A stretch of DNA of 64,000 nucleotides from Pseudarthrobacter defluvii. GTDB taxonomy: Bacteria; Actinomycetota; Actinomycetes; Actinomycetales; Micrococcaceae. Both the position numbers and the translations under genes were made by a program. The notes under the pieces were generated by a model. It ran no database searches. It had not been told where the DNA came from and saw only the letters and a list, made by a program, of their open reading frames with translations. Below are positions 1 through 8,576 of the stretch, in pieces. The stretch is from the NCBI RefSeq assembly GCF_030323865.1, contig NZ_CP066362.1, forward strand, positions 2,790,001 to 2,854,000, in the 5' to 3' direction. How positions within the stretch are numbered: the stretch's first letter is position 1; each line of letters begins with the position of its first letter.

Positions 1-850
1 AGAGCATGATTTCCGGCCGGGTCCTGATTGACGCCTGGGCACCTGCGATGTCATTGCCCCAGGACATGATGCTCTGCGGCAGGCCAATGCCCAGGAAGGA
101 CAGGGTGGCTTCGGCCACGATGAACACGCCGAGTTCCAGCGTTGCAAGCACGATGATCGGAGCCAGGGCGTTCGGCAGGACGTGCCGGATCAGCGCGCCG
201 AACTTGGAGACACCCAACGAGCGCGCCGCGGTGACGAAGTCGGAATTGCGTACCTCAATTACTGCGCCGCGCGTAATGCGTGCCATTTGCGGCCACGCCA
301 GGAGCGAGATGACGAACACCACGGTCCACACGCTCTTGTTCTCGCGGAACAGCGGCAGCTGCGTGATCACCAACGCGCCGAGGACCAGCGGCAGTGCGAA
401 GAAGATGTCACCCAGGCGGGCAAGAACAGCGTCAATCCAACCGCCGTAGTATCCGGCAAGGGCGCCAAGGGTCACGCCGATCACCAGGACGCACAGCACC
501 GAGAGCAGGCCCACGGACAGCGAGGCCTGGGTGCCGTGGATAACCCTGGAGTACACGTCGCAGCCCTGGAAGGTGAAGCCGAACGGGTGCCCGGCAGTGG
601 GGGCGCCTTCCGAGTTCCCGAGTTCGCAGCCTTCGTTGGGCGGCGTGGACGTGAAAAGTCCAGGGAACAGCGCAATGACGATCAGGGCGAGGATCAGCAG
701 TGCCGAGATGATGAACAGCGGACGACGGCGGAGCTTGCGCCAGGCGTCGGCCCACAGGCTGAGCGGGGCCTGGTCAGTCTTGACGGCGTCCGTTGCCTGC
801 AGCGGCGTCTCTTCAATGGGGGCCACGAAGTGGCTGTTATTACTGGTCAT
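1..850 (-). CDS. Peptide ABC transporter permease, OppC/DppC type (3' end outside window)
   Basis: Second membrane permease of a peptide (or nickel/oligopeptide) importer. About 283 residues are visible and the C-terminus runs off the left edge. A hydrophilic N-terminus is followed by a first membrane helix near residues 45-65, a periplasmic loop with two Cys, then the BPD_transp_1 core. The EAA-type loop that contacts the ATPase is visible as AARSLGVSKFGALIRHVLPN near residue 215, followed by the ATLSFLGIG segment typical of OppC. The ATG at 848-850 overlaps the end of oppB by 11 nt, so the two are translationally coupled. The ATPase genes presumably lie further left. Substrate is inferred only from family. 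Confidence 0.92.
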   Translation of the reverse strand, partial: MTSNNSHFVAPIEETPLQATDAVKTDQAPLSLWADAWRKLRRRPLFIISALLILALIVIALFPGLFTSTPPNEGCELGNSEGAPTAGHPFGFTFQGCDVYSRVIHGTQASLSVGLLSVLCVLVIGVTLGALAGYYGGWIDAVLARLGDIFFALPLVLGALVITQLPLFRENKSVWTVVFVISLLAWPQMARITRGAVIEVRNSDFVTAARSLGVSKFGALIRHVLPNALAPIIVLATLELGVFIVAEATLSFLGIGLPQSIMSWGNDIAGAQASIRTRPEIML

Positions 851-1769
851 AACGGATCCTCGGGTCAAGCCAGGCGTACAGGAGATCGACAAGCAGGTTG
901 GCCACGACGAACACCAGCACCAACACGCTGACGATGGAGACGATGGTGGGACCTTCACTGCGGAGGACTGCCTGGTAAAGCTTGTTGCCCACGCCGGGAA
1001 CGTTGAAGATGCCCTCCGTGACGATGGCACCGCCCATCAGGCCGCCAAGGTTGGCGCCCAGGTAGGTCACCACCGGGATCAGCGAGTTGCGCAGGATGTG
1101 TGCCAGGACCACCCGGGGCCGTGACAGGCCCTTGGCGGTGGCAGTCCGCACGTAGTCGGCGTTCATGTTCTCGCTGACTGAAGCGCGGGTCAGGCGCAGG
1201 ACGTAGGCAAAGGAAACAAGCCCCAAAACAATTGCGGGCAGCAACAAGGTGCCCCAGTTCGCATTGGCGCCTACTGTCGGCTTGGCCCAGCCCAGCTGCA
1301 CGCCGAAGACGAGCTGGAAAACGAAGCCGAGAACGAAGGTGGGAACTGCGATGACCACCAGCGAAGCCACCAGGACGGTGGAGTCGAACCAGCCACCGCG
1401 GCGCAGGCCGGCGAACACGCCGAAGGCCACGCCGAAGATGGCCTGGATGGCCAGTGCCTCGATGGCGAGCATCGCGGTTACCGGGAAGACACGCGCCAGG
1501 CTGGCCGCAATGGGCTGGCCGGTGAAGTCGTTGCCCAGGTTGAAGGTGAAGAGGTTCTTGAGGAACAGACCGTACTGGACCCAGAAGGGCTGGTCGAGGT
1601 TGTACTGGCTGCGCAGGGTGTCAATGACTGCCTGCGGGGGCTGGCGGTCGCCGAACAGCGCGGCGATGGGGTCGCCGGGGAGGGCGAACACCATGTAGTA
1701 CACCAGGAGGGTAGTGCCGAGGAAAACAGGGATCACCTGCAGGAGTCGGCGCAGAATAAACCGGATCAC
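840..1769 (-). CDS. Peptide ABC transporter permease, OppB/DppB type
   Basis: First integral-membrane subunit of the same importer, 309 residues, the usual length for DppB/OppB. The N-terminal helix starts at residue 1 (MIRFILRRLLQVIPVFLGTT), a family hallmark, with the LPGDP loop at about residues 30-34 and the EAA loop (YVRTATAKGLSRPRVVLAHI) near residue 205. The GTG start at 1767-1769 is preceded by an AGGTG-like Shine-Dalgarno 6 nt away. It lies 126 nt downstream of the first binding-protein gene and overlaps oppC, consistent with one minus-strand operon. Function in peptide uptake is known for the family; the exact substrate is not visible. Confidence 0.94.
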   Translation of the reverse strand: MIRFILRRLLQVIPVFLGTTLLVYYMVFALPGDPIAALFGDRQPPQAVIDTLRSQYNLDQPFWVQYGLFLKNLFTFNLGNDFTGQPIAASLARVFPVTAMLAIEALAIQAIFGVAFGVFAGLRRGGWFDSTVLVASLVVIAVPTFVLGFVFQLVFGVQLGWAKPTVGANANWGTLLLPAIVLGLVSFAYVLRLTRASVSENMNADYVRTATAKGLSRPRVVLAHILRNSLIPVVTYLGANLGGLMGGAIVTEGIFNVPGVGNKLYQAVLRSEGPTIVSIVSVLVLVFVVANLLVDLLYAWLDPRIRYDQ

Positions 1770-1895
1770 AGGATCACCTGCCTTCCGGTAAAGGGGAAAA
1801 CGCGTTCATGAATGCCTTCCTGCCGCTTGCAAGCCAATGGGGGCCCGGACGTAACCGGAACCCCCATCAGCTTGTCGGCAAGTTAGATCTTGGAA

Positions 1896-3584
1896 CTACT
1901 TGGCCGTGATGCCGTAGTAGAGAATTTCACCGTTCCAGCCGGTCTCGGCCTTCGTGATGTTGTTGCTCCACACGATCGGACGTGCCTGGTCCCAGAGCGG
2001 CAGGCCGGGCAGGTCCTGGAACAGGATCTCCTGTGCCTGGTTGAACTTGGCGTTTGCCTCGTCCGTGCTCTTGGCTGCCAGGCCTTCCTTCAGCAGCTTG
2101 TCAAACTCGGGGTTCGAGTACTTCTCGTAGTTGGAGGAAGCGCCCGTGGCCCAGACCGGTCCCAGGAAGTTGTACAGGGACGGGTAGTCACCCTGCCAGC
2201 CGGCACGGGTCAGACCCGGCAGTTGCTGGGACTTGCGCAGGTTCAGGACTTCGGCGAACTTGGCGAAGGGCTGGATTTCAGCCTGGATACCGAGGTTGTT
2301 CTTGAAGCCGTTGGCTACGGCGTCGATCCATTCCTTGTTGCCACCGTCAGTGTTGGAAGCAATCTGGAGCGGCTTGGAATCGTCGTATGGCTGGATCTTG
2401 TTGGCCTGGGCCCACAGGTCCTTGGCCTTGGCGGGATCGAAGTTCAGGACCTCGCTGCCCTTGAGGCCTTCCTTGAAGCCGTCGATAACCGGCGGGGCGA
2501 AGGCCTTGGCCGGGGTACGGGTGCCGTTGAAGACCACCTTGGCGATTTCCTCGCGGTTGATGGCGTAGGACAGGGCCTGGCGGCGCAGCTTGCCCGCTTC
2601 ACCCTGGAAGTTCGGGTTGTAACCCGGGATGTTCAGGGTGGAGTCGGTGGCCACGGCCTTGGTGGCGTTGCGGTCCGGGAAGTCGTTGACGTACGTCTTC
2701 AGGGCGTTGGACGGCAGGACGTCAGTGATGTCCAGGTTGTCCGACTGCAGATCCGTGTAGGCGGGGCCTGGATCGGTGTAGAACTTGAAGGTCACGCCGC
2801 CGTTCTTGGCTTCGCGGGTGCCCTTGTAGTCGGCGTTCTTCACCAGGGTGATGGACTGGTCGTGGACCCAGGAACCCTGCTTTTCGAACTTGTAGGGGCC
2901 GTTGCCAACGGGGTTTTCACCGTAGGTCTTGGGATCCTTCAGGGCGGCGGAAGGAAGCGGGTAGAAGGCGGAGTAGCCAAGGCGCAGGGACCAGTCGGCC
3001 TCCGGCTGGGCGAGCTTGACCGTGATGGTCGAGTCATCGGTTGCCTGCAGGCCGGACATGGTGTCGGCCTTGGGGGCCGGAGTAGTGGTGGTCTTGCCGT
3101 CAGCACCCTTTACCGAGTCAACTGCCGACACATCTTCATAACCGGCGATCGATTCGAAGAAGAATCCGTTGTTCTGCAGGTTCTTGGAGTTTGCGGCGAA
3201 GTTCCAGGAGTCAACGAAGGTCTTGGCCGTGATGGCCTCGCCGTTGGTGAACTTCTGGCCCTGCTTGACCTTGATGGTCCAGTTCTGGGCATCGGTGGAA
3301 TCGATGGAGTCGGCCAGCGCATTAACTGCCTTGCCGTTCGCATCGTAGCTGCGAAGACCTTCGAACAGCAGGTTGACGACGCGGCCGCCGTACACCTCAT
3401 TGGTGTTAGCCGGCAGCAACGGGTTTTGTGGCTCGTTGCTGTAGGCGGTGATGACCTTGTTCGGATCGCCAGCTGCGCTGCTGGAACCGTCAGTGCTGCC
3501 GCCGCCGCCGGCGCCGCACCCGGTCAGGGCAAGCGCGGCGATTGCCACGATGCCCAGTGCTTTGGAAGTGCGCGTAAAACGCAT
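1896..3584 (-). CDS. Peptide ABC transporter substrate-binding lipoprotein (SBP family 5)
   Basis: Extracellular binding protein of the importer, 562 residues. The start chosen is the ATG at 3582-3584, which has AGGAGG 4 nt upstream and begins a clean signal peptide ending in the lipobox LALTGC (Cys23); upstream in-frame codons would add an implausible 67-residue leader. A Gly/Ser linker follows Cys23, then the SBP_bac_5 fold (YGGRVVNLLFEGL, LSYAINREEIAKVVFNGT, GWQGDYPSLYNFL). It lies directly upstream of oppB and oppC and would deliver oligopeptides to that permease after anchoring to the membrane. Confidence 0.93.
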   Translation of the reverse strand: MRFTRTSKALGIVAIAALALTGCGAGGGGSTDGSSSAAGDPNKVITAYSNEPQNPLLPANTNEVYGGRVVNLLFEGLRSYDANGKAVNALADSIDSTDAQNWTIKVKQGQKFTNGEAITAKTFVDSWNFAANSKNLQNNGFFFESIAGYEDVSAVDSVKGADGKTTTTPAPKADTMSGLQATDDSTITVKLAQPEADWSLRLGYSAFYPLPSAALKDPKTYGENPVGNGPYKFEKQGSWVHDQSITLVKNADYKGTREAKNGGVTFKFYTDPGPAYTDLQSDNLDITDVLPSNALKTYVNDFPDRNATKAVATDSTLNIPGYNPNFQGEAGKLRRQALSYAINREEIAKVVFNGTRTPAKAFAPPVIDGFKEGLKGSEVLNFDPAKAKDLWAQANKIQPYDDSKPLQIASNTDGGNKEWIDAVANGFKNNLGIQAEIQPFAKFAEVLNLRKSQQLPGLTRAGWQGDYPSLYNFLGPVWATGASSNYEKYSNPEFDKLLKEGLAAKSTDEANAKFNQAQEILFQDLPGLPLWDQARPIVWSNNITKAETGWNGEILYYGITAK

Positions 3585-3837
3585 TCCGCCTCCTATGAGT
3601 TGTGGGAGAGATATAGGGGAATCTTTGTGTTTCCCCGCAGGCTGGACGCAGCTCACCGCTGTGACGAAACCTACATAATACGGAGTTAGCCTAACCGCAC
3701 GAAGTCCAGATACTGGTACTCCGTTGCCAAACCGTGACCGGCGCAGTGAAATGCCCGGCAGGTATTCGGCAGTAAGGCACGTCACATGCTACTCGCCGGT
3801 AAGCCGTACGGCGAATCGGGCCCGGGGAGGCTGCGCA

Positions 3838-3853
3838 AGGGGCGAAAGCCCCT
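3838..3853 (-). terminator. Small GNRA-type hairpin after second binding-protein gene
   Basis: AGGGGC and GCCCCT arms (6 bp) close a GAAA/TTTC loop just beyond the stop of the gene at 3857-5629. There is no T-run, so it may be a weak terminator or an mRNA 3' stabiliser that lowers read-through into the next binding-protein gene. Confidence 0.35.
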
Positions 3854-3856
3854 AAG

Positions 3857-5629
3857 TCACGCCGCAGGGTTGGTTAGGCGCCAGTCCCAAACGTTCCACC
3901 AGACACCCAGGGGTCCGGGGCTGGTCTTAATGCCGGCTACCCGGGAGTTGAAGGCAGTTGTTCCCAGGGTTTGGTAAAGCGGGAGTCCATAGGCGTCCTC
4001 CCAGATGTGCTTGTCGATTTCGGCCAGGAGTTCATCCTGCTTGCCCAGGTCCGTGGTCACGGCCAGTTGCTCCATGACTTTGTCCGCGTCGCCGTCGGAA
4101 TATCCCGTGAAGTTGCTGCCTGCGCCGGTGCGGAAAATCTGCGGCACCCGGCTTACGCCAGCCTCCGTGCCGATCCATCCCGACAGGGCGGCGTCATAGC
4201 CGCCCCGGCTGAGTGCGGCGGCCCAGTCGGCACTTCCCTGCCCGCCGTCGACCACCCGGAACCCGGCCAGCGCGGCCGAGTCGCGGATCAGGGCGAACGA
4301 CTTGGCCCGGTTCGGATTGTCGCGGTTGTAAAGAATGCGGACGCTGGGCGTGGCATCCTTCAGGAGCTTCTTTGCCCCTTCAATGTCCACCTTGGCGTAA
4401 TCGGAGGAACCGTTTTTCTTCACGGTGTCGTCGTACTTTGGCTGTCCCGGCAGGAACACCTGTGAATCCAACGGCTTGTTGTCCGGCAGCTGGGTTCCCA
4501 CCACAGCGTCCATGATCGCCTGCCGCGGCACTGTTTTGAGGAAGGCTTCCCGGACATCCTTGCTGGCAAAGGACCCGGAAAAGCTGAGGTCCAGGTGGTC
4601 GTAGCCGGACTGTTTGTACCGTTCCACGGTGATGCCCTGGCTTGACAGGCCGGTCAGGAGACTGTCCGTGGCGGCTGAGGGCTGGGGTGAGATGATGTCG
4701 GCCTGGCCGTTGCGGAGGGCATCCACCGCTGCGGGCACCGCCCCGGTGAACCTGACATTGATCTCGTCCAGCCAGGGTTCGGCGCCCCATGTGTAGTCCC
4801 GGTTGCGGACCAGTTTCATCGAGACTTCCGGGACGATGTCCCGAACGATGTAGGGACCGCTGGACAGGTAGAGTGCCGGGTCGTCGGGCACGGATTTTGT
4901 GTTGAACCCGGTGTTCCAGAAGTCGCTGACTTTCTTGAGTGCAGGGTTGGACGCCGGCTTTTCCGGGTTGCCACGTGGCGTGTCCTTGAGCAGCGTCACC
5001 AGGTCTTCCTCATCGTTGAGTCCGCTCTTCGCGGCAACGACGTGCGCCGGGAGTCCGACGTCGAACGCAACTTCCCAGTCAGCGTACGGTGCGGCGTACT
5101 CGATGGTGATGGAACGCCCGTCGGATCCGATCTCGGGAAACAGCGTGCCGGCGAGTCCCGTGGTGTCGGAGGCAACCGAGAAGTATTTGGTCCCCTTGCC
5201 GGCCGCGGGATCGACGTCGTCGTAATAGCCCGACCCTGCGGCCCAGCTCAACAGAAGGTCGGCGGCGCCGATGGGGGCGCCGTCGGACCACTTGACGCCC
5301 TCGTTCACCGTGTACTTCACCTTGAGCGGCTGGTCGGAGACCTTCTCGAAGTGTCCGAATTTGTCGTTGCGGACAACCTTGGAACTGTCATCCAGGTAGA
5401 AGAAGCCGGAATGGGTGATAGCACCGATCTTGGAATTAATGTCGGTATTGCCGCCGGCGCTGTAGGGGTTGAACGAGGAGAAGGCGTTGACCTCAGCCAC
5501 CGTTACGCTGCCGCCGCGCTTTGCCTCCCCCACCACCACTGAGGGGGTGCTGCCGCCCGAACAACCTGAGAGAACCAGGGCGGCCGACAATGCGGCGACG
5601 ACCAACTGCATCAGACGCCGTACCGGCAT
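3857..5629 (-). CDS. Second family-5 ABC substrate-binding lipoprotein
   Basis: 590-residue binding lipoprotein with signal peptide and lipobox LVLSGC (Cys23). Family-5 features include FSSFNPYSAGG near the N-terminus, YTVNEGVKWSDGAP near residue 110, and a C-terminal GLPLYQT segment. It diverges clearly from the binding protein just downstream, so this transporter locus has two different binding proteins that may feed the same permease with different ligands. The ATG has AAGGAGG about 5 nt upstream. It is oriented with the importer; a 272-nt gap with room for a promoter separates the two binding proteins. Ligand unknown. Confidence 0.9.
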   Translation of the reverse strand: MPVRRLMQLVVAALSAALVLSGCSGGSTPSVVVGEAKRGGSVTVAEVNAFSSFNPYSAGGNTDINSKIGAITHSGFFYLDDSSKVVRNDKFGHFEKVSDQPLKVKYTVNEGVKWSDGAPIGAADLLLSWAAGSGYYDDVDPAAGKGTKYFSVASDTTGLAGTLFPEIGSDGRSITIEYAAPYADWEVAFDVGLPAHVVAAKSGLNDEEDLVTLLKDTPRGNPEKPASNPALKKVSDFWNTGFNTKSVPDDPALYLSSGPYIVRDIVPEVSMKLVRNRDYTWGAEPWLDEINVRFTGAVPAAVDALRNGQADIISPQPSAATDSLLTGLSSQGITVERYKQSGYDHLDLSFSGSFASKDVREAFLKTVPRQAIMDAVVGTQLPDNKPLDSQVFLPGQPKYDDTVKKNGSSDYAKVDIEGAKKLLKDATPSVRILYNRDNPNRAKSFALIRDSAALAGFRVVDGGQGSADWAAALSRGGYDAALSGWIGTEAGVSRVPQIFRTGAGSNFTGYSDGDADKVMEQLAVTTDLGKQDELLAEIDKHIWEDAYGLPLYQTLGTTAFNSRVAGIKTSPGPLGVWWNVWDWRLTNPAA

Positions 5630-5767
5630 GCCGCCTCCTTGTGTTTTTCCCTCTCCAGGAGGGGACCCGGGCCGCCCAATCGCGCCCTACCACTTCAGGA
5701 TAAGCTGTCAGGCCGGCCAGTCGTTGATGTGGGGCATTGGACCCTGTGGTTCCGCCCGCCGGGCCGC

Positions 5768-5773
5768 TACTAT
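5768..5773 (+). promoter_or_regulatory. -10 box of a leaderless promoter (DUF3788-like gene)
   Basis: TACTAT ends 6 nt before the GTG at 5780, the distance expected if transcription starts at the start codon. No Shine-Dalgarno is present. It supports GTG 5780 over upstream in-frame codons. Confidence 0.6.
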
Positions 5774-5779
5774 GAACCC

Positions 5780-6205
5780 GTGCCTGGCCATGTCGCTGTC
5801 CTGACCGATCCCGGCCGCATGCCCGACGACGAACAGATCCGCCAGCATCTGGGTGCTTCCTTCGCCGCCTGGCAAGACCTCAAAGAGCTGTTGTCCCGAC
5901 CCTACCTTGGCCTGGAGTTGTCGTGGCACCACTATCGGGACGGCGGATGGCTGTGCAAGGCTCTCCGGGGCAGCAAGAATATGGCGTGGTTGGCGGTCTG
6001 GGACGGCTACGCCACGGTCACGTGCTACTTCTCCGCCCGACACCGCAATGACCTCGCCGCGCTGCCCCTCCCTGACAACCTCCGGGCCCAGATCACCGGG
6101 GTGGAGATGTCCGGAGCGATGCTGCCGGTCGTCGTCCGGATCCGCTCGCCGGAGGATATCGGGGCCGCCATCGAGGTGGTCCGTTACAAGCTTCGGGCGC
6201 GGTAG
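5780..6205 (+). CDS. DUF3788-like protein
   Basis: About 141 residues from the GTG at 5780, the normal size for DUF3788 proteins; an upstream ATG would add a Pro/Arg-rich leader that looks non-coding. The family signature is visible: an LG...W.DL helix near residue 25, then a strand pattern SWHHYRDGGWLCKALRGSKN, AWLAVWDGYATVTCYF and a final RSPEDIGAAIEVVRYK helix. Biochemical role is unknown for the family; the fold resembles small-molecule or nucleic-acid binding alpha/beta domains (inference only). It stands alone, divergent from the binding-protein gene, with its own -10 box. Confidence 0.75.
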   Translation: MPGHVAVLTDPGRMPDDEQIRQHLGASFAAWQDLKELLSRPYLGLELSWHHYRDGGWLCKALRGSKNMAWLAVWDGYATVTCYFSARHRNDLAALPLPDNLRAQITGVEMSGAMLPVVVRIRSPEDIGAAIEVVRYKLRAR

Positions 6206-6314
6206 CAGCGGCAGCCGCCCGCGGAAGCGGGCACGTCATGGTGTCGTGGCCACCACGGGCTAGACGTTGAAGCGGAACGAGGCCGGTGTTGGCCAGATAT
6301 ATTGCACCGCCCCC

Positions 6315-6320
6315 TAGAGT
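6315..6320 (+). promoter_or_regulatory. -10 box of a leaderless promoter (hydrolase)
   Basis: TAGAGT followed by six bases (GAAGGC) and then the ATG at 6327, so the mRNA most likely begins at the start codon. Confidence 0.65.
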
Positions 6321-6326
6321 GAAGGC

Positions 6327-7106
6327 ATGCTGCACTCAACCCGGCAAGGCTCCGGTAAGCCACTCCTCCTGATCCACGGACTCGGTTCCAGTATTGGTAA
6401 CTGGAACCCGGTAATCCCGGCGCTGGCCGCTGAACGCAATGTAATCGCCATCGACCTCCCCGGTTGCGGCGAATCCGCGCCGCTGACCGGCGAAACCACC
6501 ATTGCCACGCTGACCGATGCCGTCGAAGCCTTTATCCGCGACGAGAAACTGGATGACATTGATCTCGTAGGCAGCTCCATGGGCGCCCGGATGGCAATGG
6601 AAATGGCGCGGCGAGGGCACGCTGCCACCACGATTGCACTGGACCCTGGTGGCTTCTGGAATGACCGCCAGGCAGCGATCTTTGGGGCAAGCATCAAAGC
6701 ATCCGTCGCACTGGTGCGCCGCATCCAACCGGCACTCCCCTTCCTCACGGGCAACCCCGTGGGCCGCACGGCCCTGTTGGCTCAGTTCTCCGCCCATCCC
6801 TGGAAACTGCAGCAGGATCTGGTCCTGCATGAGCTTCGCGGGTTCAAGACATCGACCAGCCTGGACCCGGCCCTCAACGCGCTGATTCACGGCCCCCGCC
6901 AGGAAGGCGCACCGGCCGGTTCACTCAAGGGCAAAGTGGTAATCGGATGGGGGCGGAAGGACAAGGTCACCCCTCCCAGTGAGGCGGCGCGTGCCGCGGA
7001 GCTGTTCCCGGATGCCACCCTTCACTGGTTCGAAAACTCCGGTCACTTCCCACACTGGGACCAACCAACGGAAACGGCACGCCTGATCCTCGATAGCACG
7101 GGCTGA
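6327..7106 (+). CDS. Alpha/beta hydrolase
   Basis: Cytoplasmic alpha/beta-hydrolase of 259 residues with a full catalytic set: oxyanion HGLG at residues 17-20, nucleophile elbow GSSMG with Ser84, acid Asp212 (GRKDKVTP) and His240 (NSGHFPHWD). No signal peptide. The cap region (about 115-180) is Ala/Leu rich. Similar proteins hydrolyse esters or related bonds, but the substrate cannot be read from sequence and neighbours give no clue. The start is set by the -10 box 6 nt upstream. Confidence 0.88.
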   Translation: MLHSTRQGSGKPLLLIHGLGSSIGNWNPVIPALAAERNVIAIDLPGCGESAPLTGETTIATLTDAVEAFIRDEKLDDIDLVGSSMGARMAMEMARRGHAATTIALDPGGFWNDRQAAIFGASIKASVALVRRIQPALPFLTGNPVGRTALLAQFSAHPWKLQQDLVLHELRGFKTSTSLDPALNALIHGPRQEGAPAGSLKGKVVIGWGRKDKVTPPSEAARAAELFPDATLHWFENSGHFPHWDQPTETARLILDSTG

Positions 7107-7338
7107 GCTGCGCGGCGGAGTCATTGGCCTTGAGGCAGTGTTGGCGGTGTGTACATTGCTTCGAGCACGGCAAAGAGCCATTCCCCGTCCCGGCCCTGCT
7201 CACCAAGCCTTGAGTCCGAAACGCCCGTACTCATTCCCCGGACGGGCGTAAGGGGAATGCTCGAACGACCGCTTATCCCCCCAAAAACGAGCCGCAGTCA
7301 ATTTTTGCCGGGACAGGTTTTTCTGACCCTGGATACAG

Positions 7339-7377
7339 GCGAAGGCCGCTAAGAACAGTGTTCTTGGCGGCCTTCGC
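7339..7377. terminator. Long hairpin between convergent hydrolase and ychF genes
   Basis: Arms of 19 nt (GCGAAGGCCGCTAAGAACA at 7339-7357 and its complement at 7359-7377) pair with only one G-T wobble. It lies between two convergent genes and has no T-run, a common actinobacterial terminator form that can act on both strands. The remaining bases 7107-7338 hold no convincing gene. Confidence 0.75.
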
Positions 7378-7400
7378 AGAGGTTTCACGAGGGTCAGAAA

Positions 7401-8486
7401 CTACACATTGAAGCGAAATTCAACCACGTCGCCGTCGGCCATGACGTATTCCTTGCCTTCGATCCGCACCTTGCCGCGGGACTTTGCCTCGGCCATGGAG
7501 CCGGCCTCGACCAGGTCATTGAAGGAAACAACTTCGGCCTTGATGAAGCCACGCTGGAAATCGGAGTGGATGACACCCGCCGCTTGCGGTGCCGTATCCC
7601 CCTGCCTGATGGTCCAGGCCCGTGCTTCCTTGGGGCCGGCCGTGAGGTAGGTCTGCAGCCCCAGGGTGTGGAAGCCGACGCGGGCCAGCTGGTCCAGGCC
7701 GGACTCGTCCTGGCCGTTCATCTCGAGCATCTCGCGGGCCTCTTCCTCGTCCAGTTCGACGAGGTCCGCTTCGAGCTTGGCGTCCAGGAAGATGCAGTCT
7801 GCCGGAGCGACCATGGCGCGCAGCTCTTCCTGCTTTTCCGGGCTGCCCAGGATGCCTTCGTCGGCATTGAAGACGTAGATGAAGGGCTTGGCCGTCAGCA
7901 GCCCCAGTTCCTTGAGGTGTTCCATCTCCAATTTGTCGCTCTTGATGGAGGAGTAGATGGTGTCACCGCGCTCCAGCACTGCCTGCGCGGCCTTGATGGC
8001 GGCGAGTTCGGCGGCTTCGCGCTTCTTGATCTTGACTTCTTTTTCGATCCGCGGGATGGCTTTTTCGATGGTCTGCAGGTCCGCGAGGATCAGTTCGGTG
8101 TTGATGGTTTCCATGTCCGAGCGCGGGTCCACCTTGCCGTCGACATGCACCACGTCGGGGTCGTCGAAGACCCGGACAACCTCGGCAATGGCTTCAGCCT
8201 CGCGGATATTCGCGAGGAACTGGTTGCCCAGCCCCTCCCCCTCGGATGCGCCCTTGACGATGCCGGCGATGTCAACGAAGGACACGGCGGCGGGCAGGAT
8301 GCGCTGGGAACCGAAGATTCCGGCGAGCTTCTGCAGCCTGGGGTCCGGGAGGTTCACCACACCCACGTTGGGTTCGATCGTGGCGAACGGGTAGTTCGCG
8401 GCCAGGACCTGGTTGCGGGTAAGCGCGTTGAAGAGGGTTGATTTGCCGACGTTGGGCAGTCCGACGATGCCAATAGTAAGAGCCAC
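7401..8486 (-). CDS. ychF: Redox-regulated ATPase/GTPase YchF (OLA1 family)
   Basis: Obg-family P-loop NTPase that prefers ATP and binds ribosomes; linked to translation and oxidative-stress control in other bacteria. 361 residues from the GTG at 8484-8486 ([20 protein letters not shown]), the canonical YchF N-terminus; an ATG two codons earlier is also possible. The P-loop GLPNVGKST is at about residues 8-16; the TGS domain forms the C-terminus ([22 protein letters not shown], then [11 protein letters not shown]). A TAGAAT box at 8495-8500 lies 8 nt before the GTG but only 2 nt before the ATG, favouring the GTG and a leaderless mRNA. Confidence 0.96.
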   Translation of the reverse strand: MALTIGIVGLPNVGKSTLFNALTRNQVLAANYPFATIEPNVGVVNLPDPRLQKLAGIFGSQRILPAAVSFVDIAGIVKGASEGEGLGNQFLANIREAEAIAEVVRVFDDPDVVHVDGKVDPRSDMETINTELILADLQTIEKAIPRIEKEVKIKKREAAELAAIKAAQAVLERGDTIYSSIKSDKLEMEHLKELGLLTAKPFIYVFNADEGILGSPEKQEELRAMVAPADCIFLDAKLEADLVELDEEEAREMLEMNGQDESGLDQLARVGFHTLGLQTYLTAGPKEARAWTIRQGDTAPQAAGVIHSDFQRGFIKAEVVSFNDLVEAGSMAEAKSRGKVRIEGKEYVMADGDVVEFRFNV

Positions 8487-8576
8487 GAGCATTGATTCTA
8501 CCCGCCGGGCCGCCGGGGACAGTACCGGGGAATGTCACTGCCGGTGAATGTCAGAGCCCCGTGCAACAGTGAAGCC

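Noticed and set aside
1890..3689. Long plus-strand reading frame opposite the first binding-protein gene
   Set aside because: It mirrors the codon pattern of the real lipoprotein gene on the other strand, a known effect of high GC third positions; the product has no domain pattern.
7107..7338. Possible small gene between the hydrolase and the terminator
   Set aside because: Short reading frames there lack start signals, conserved pattern or codon bias.
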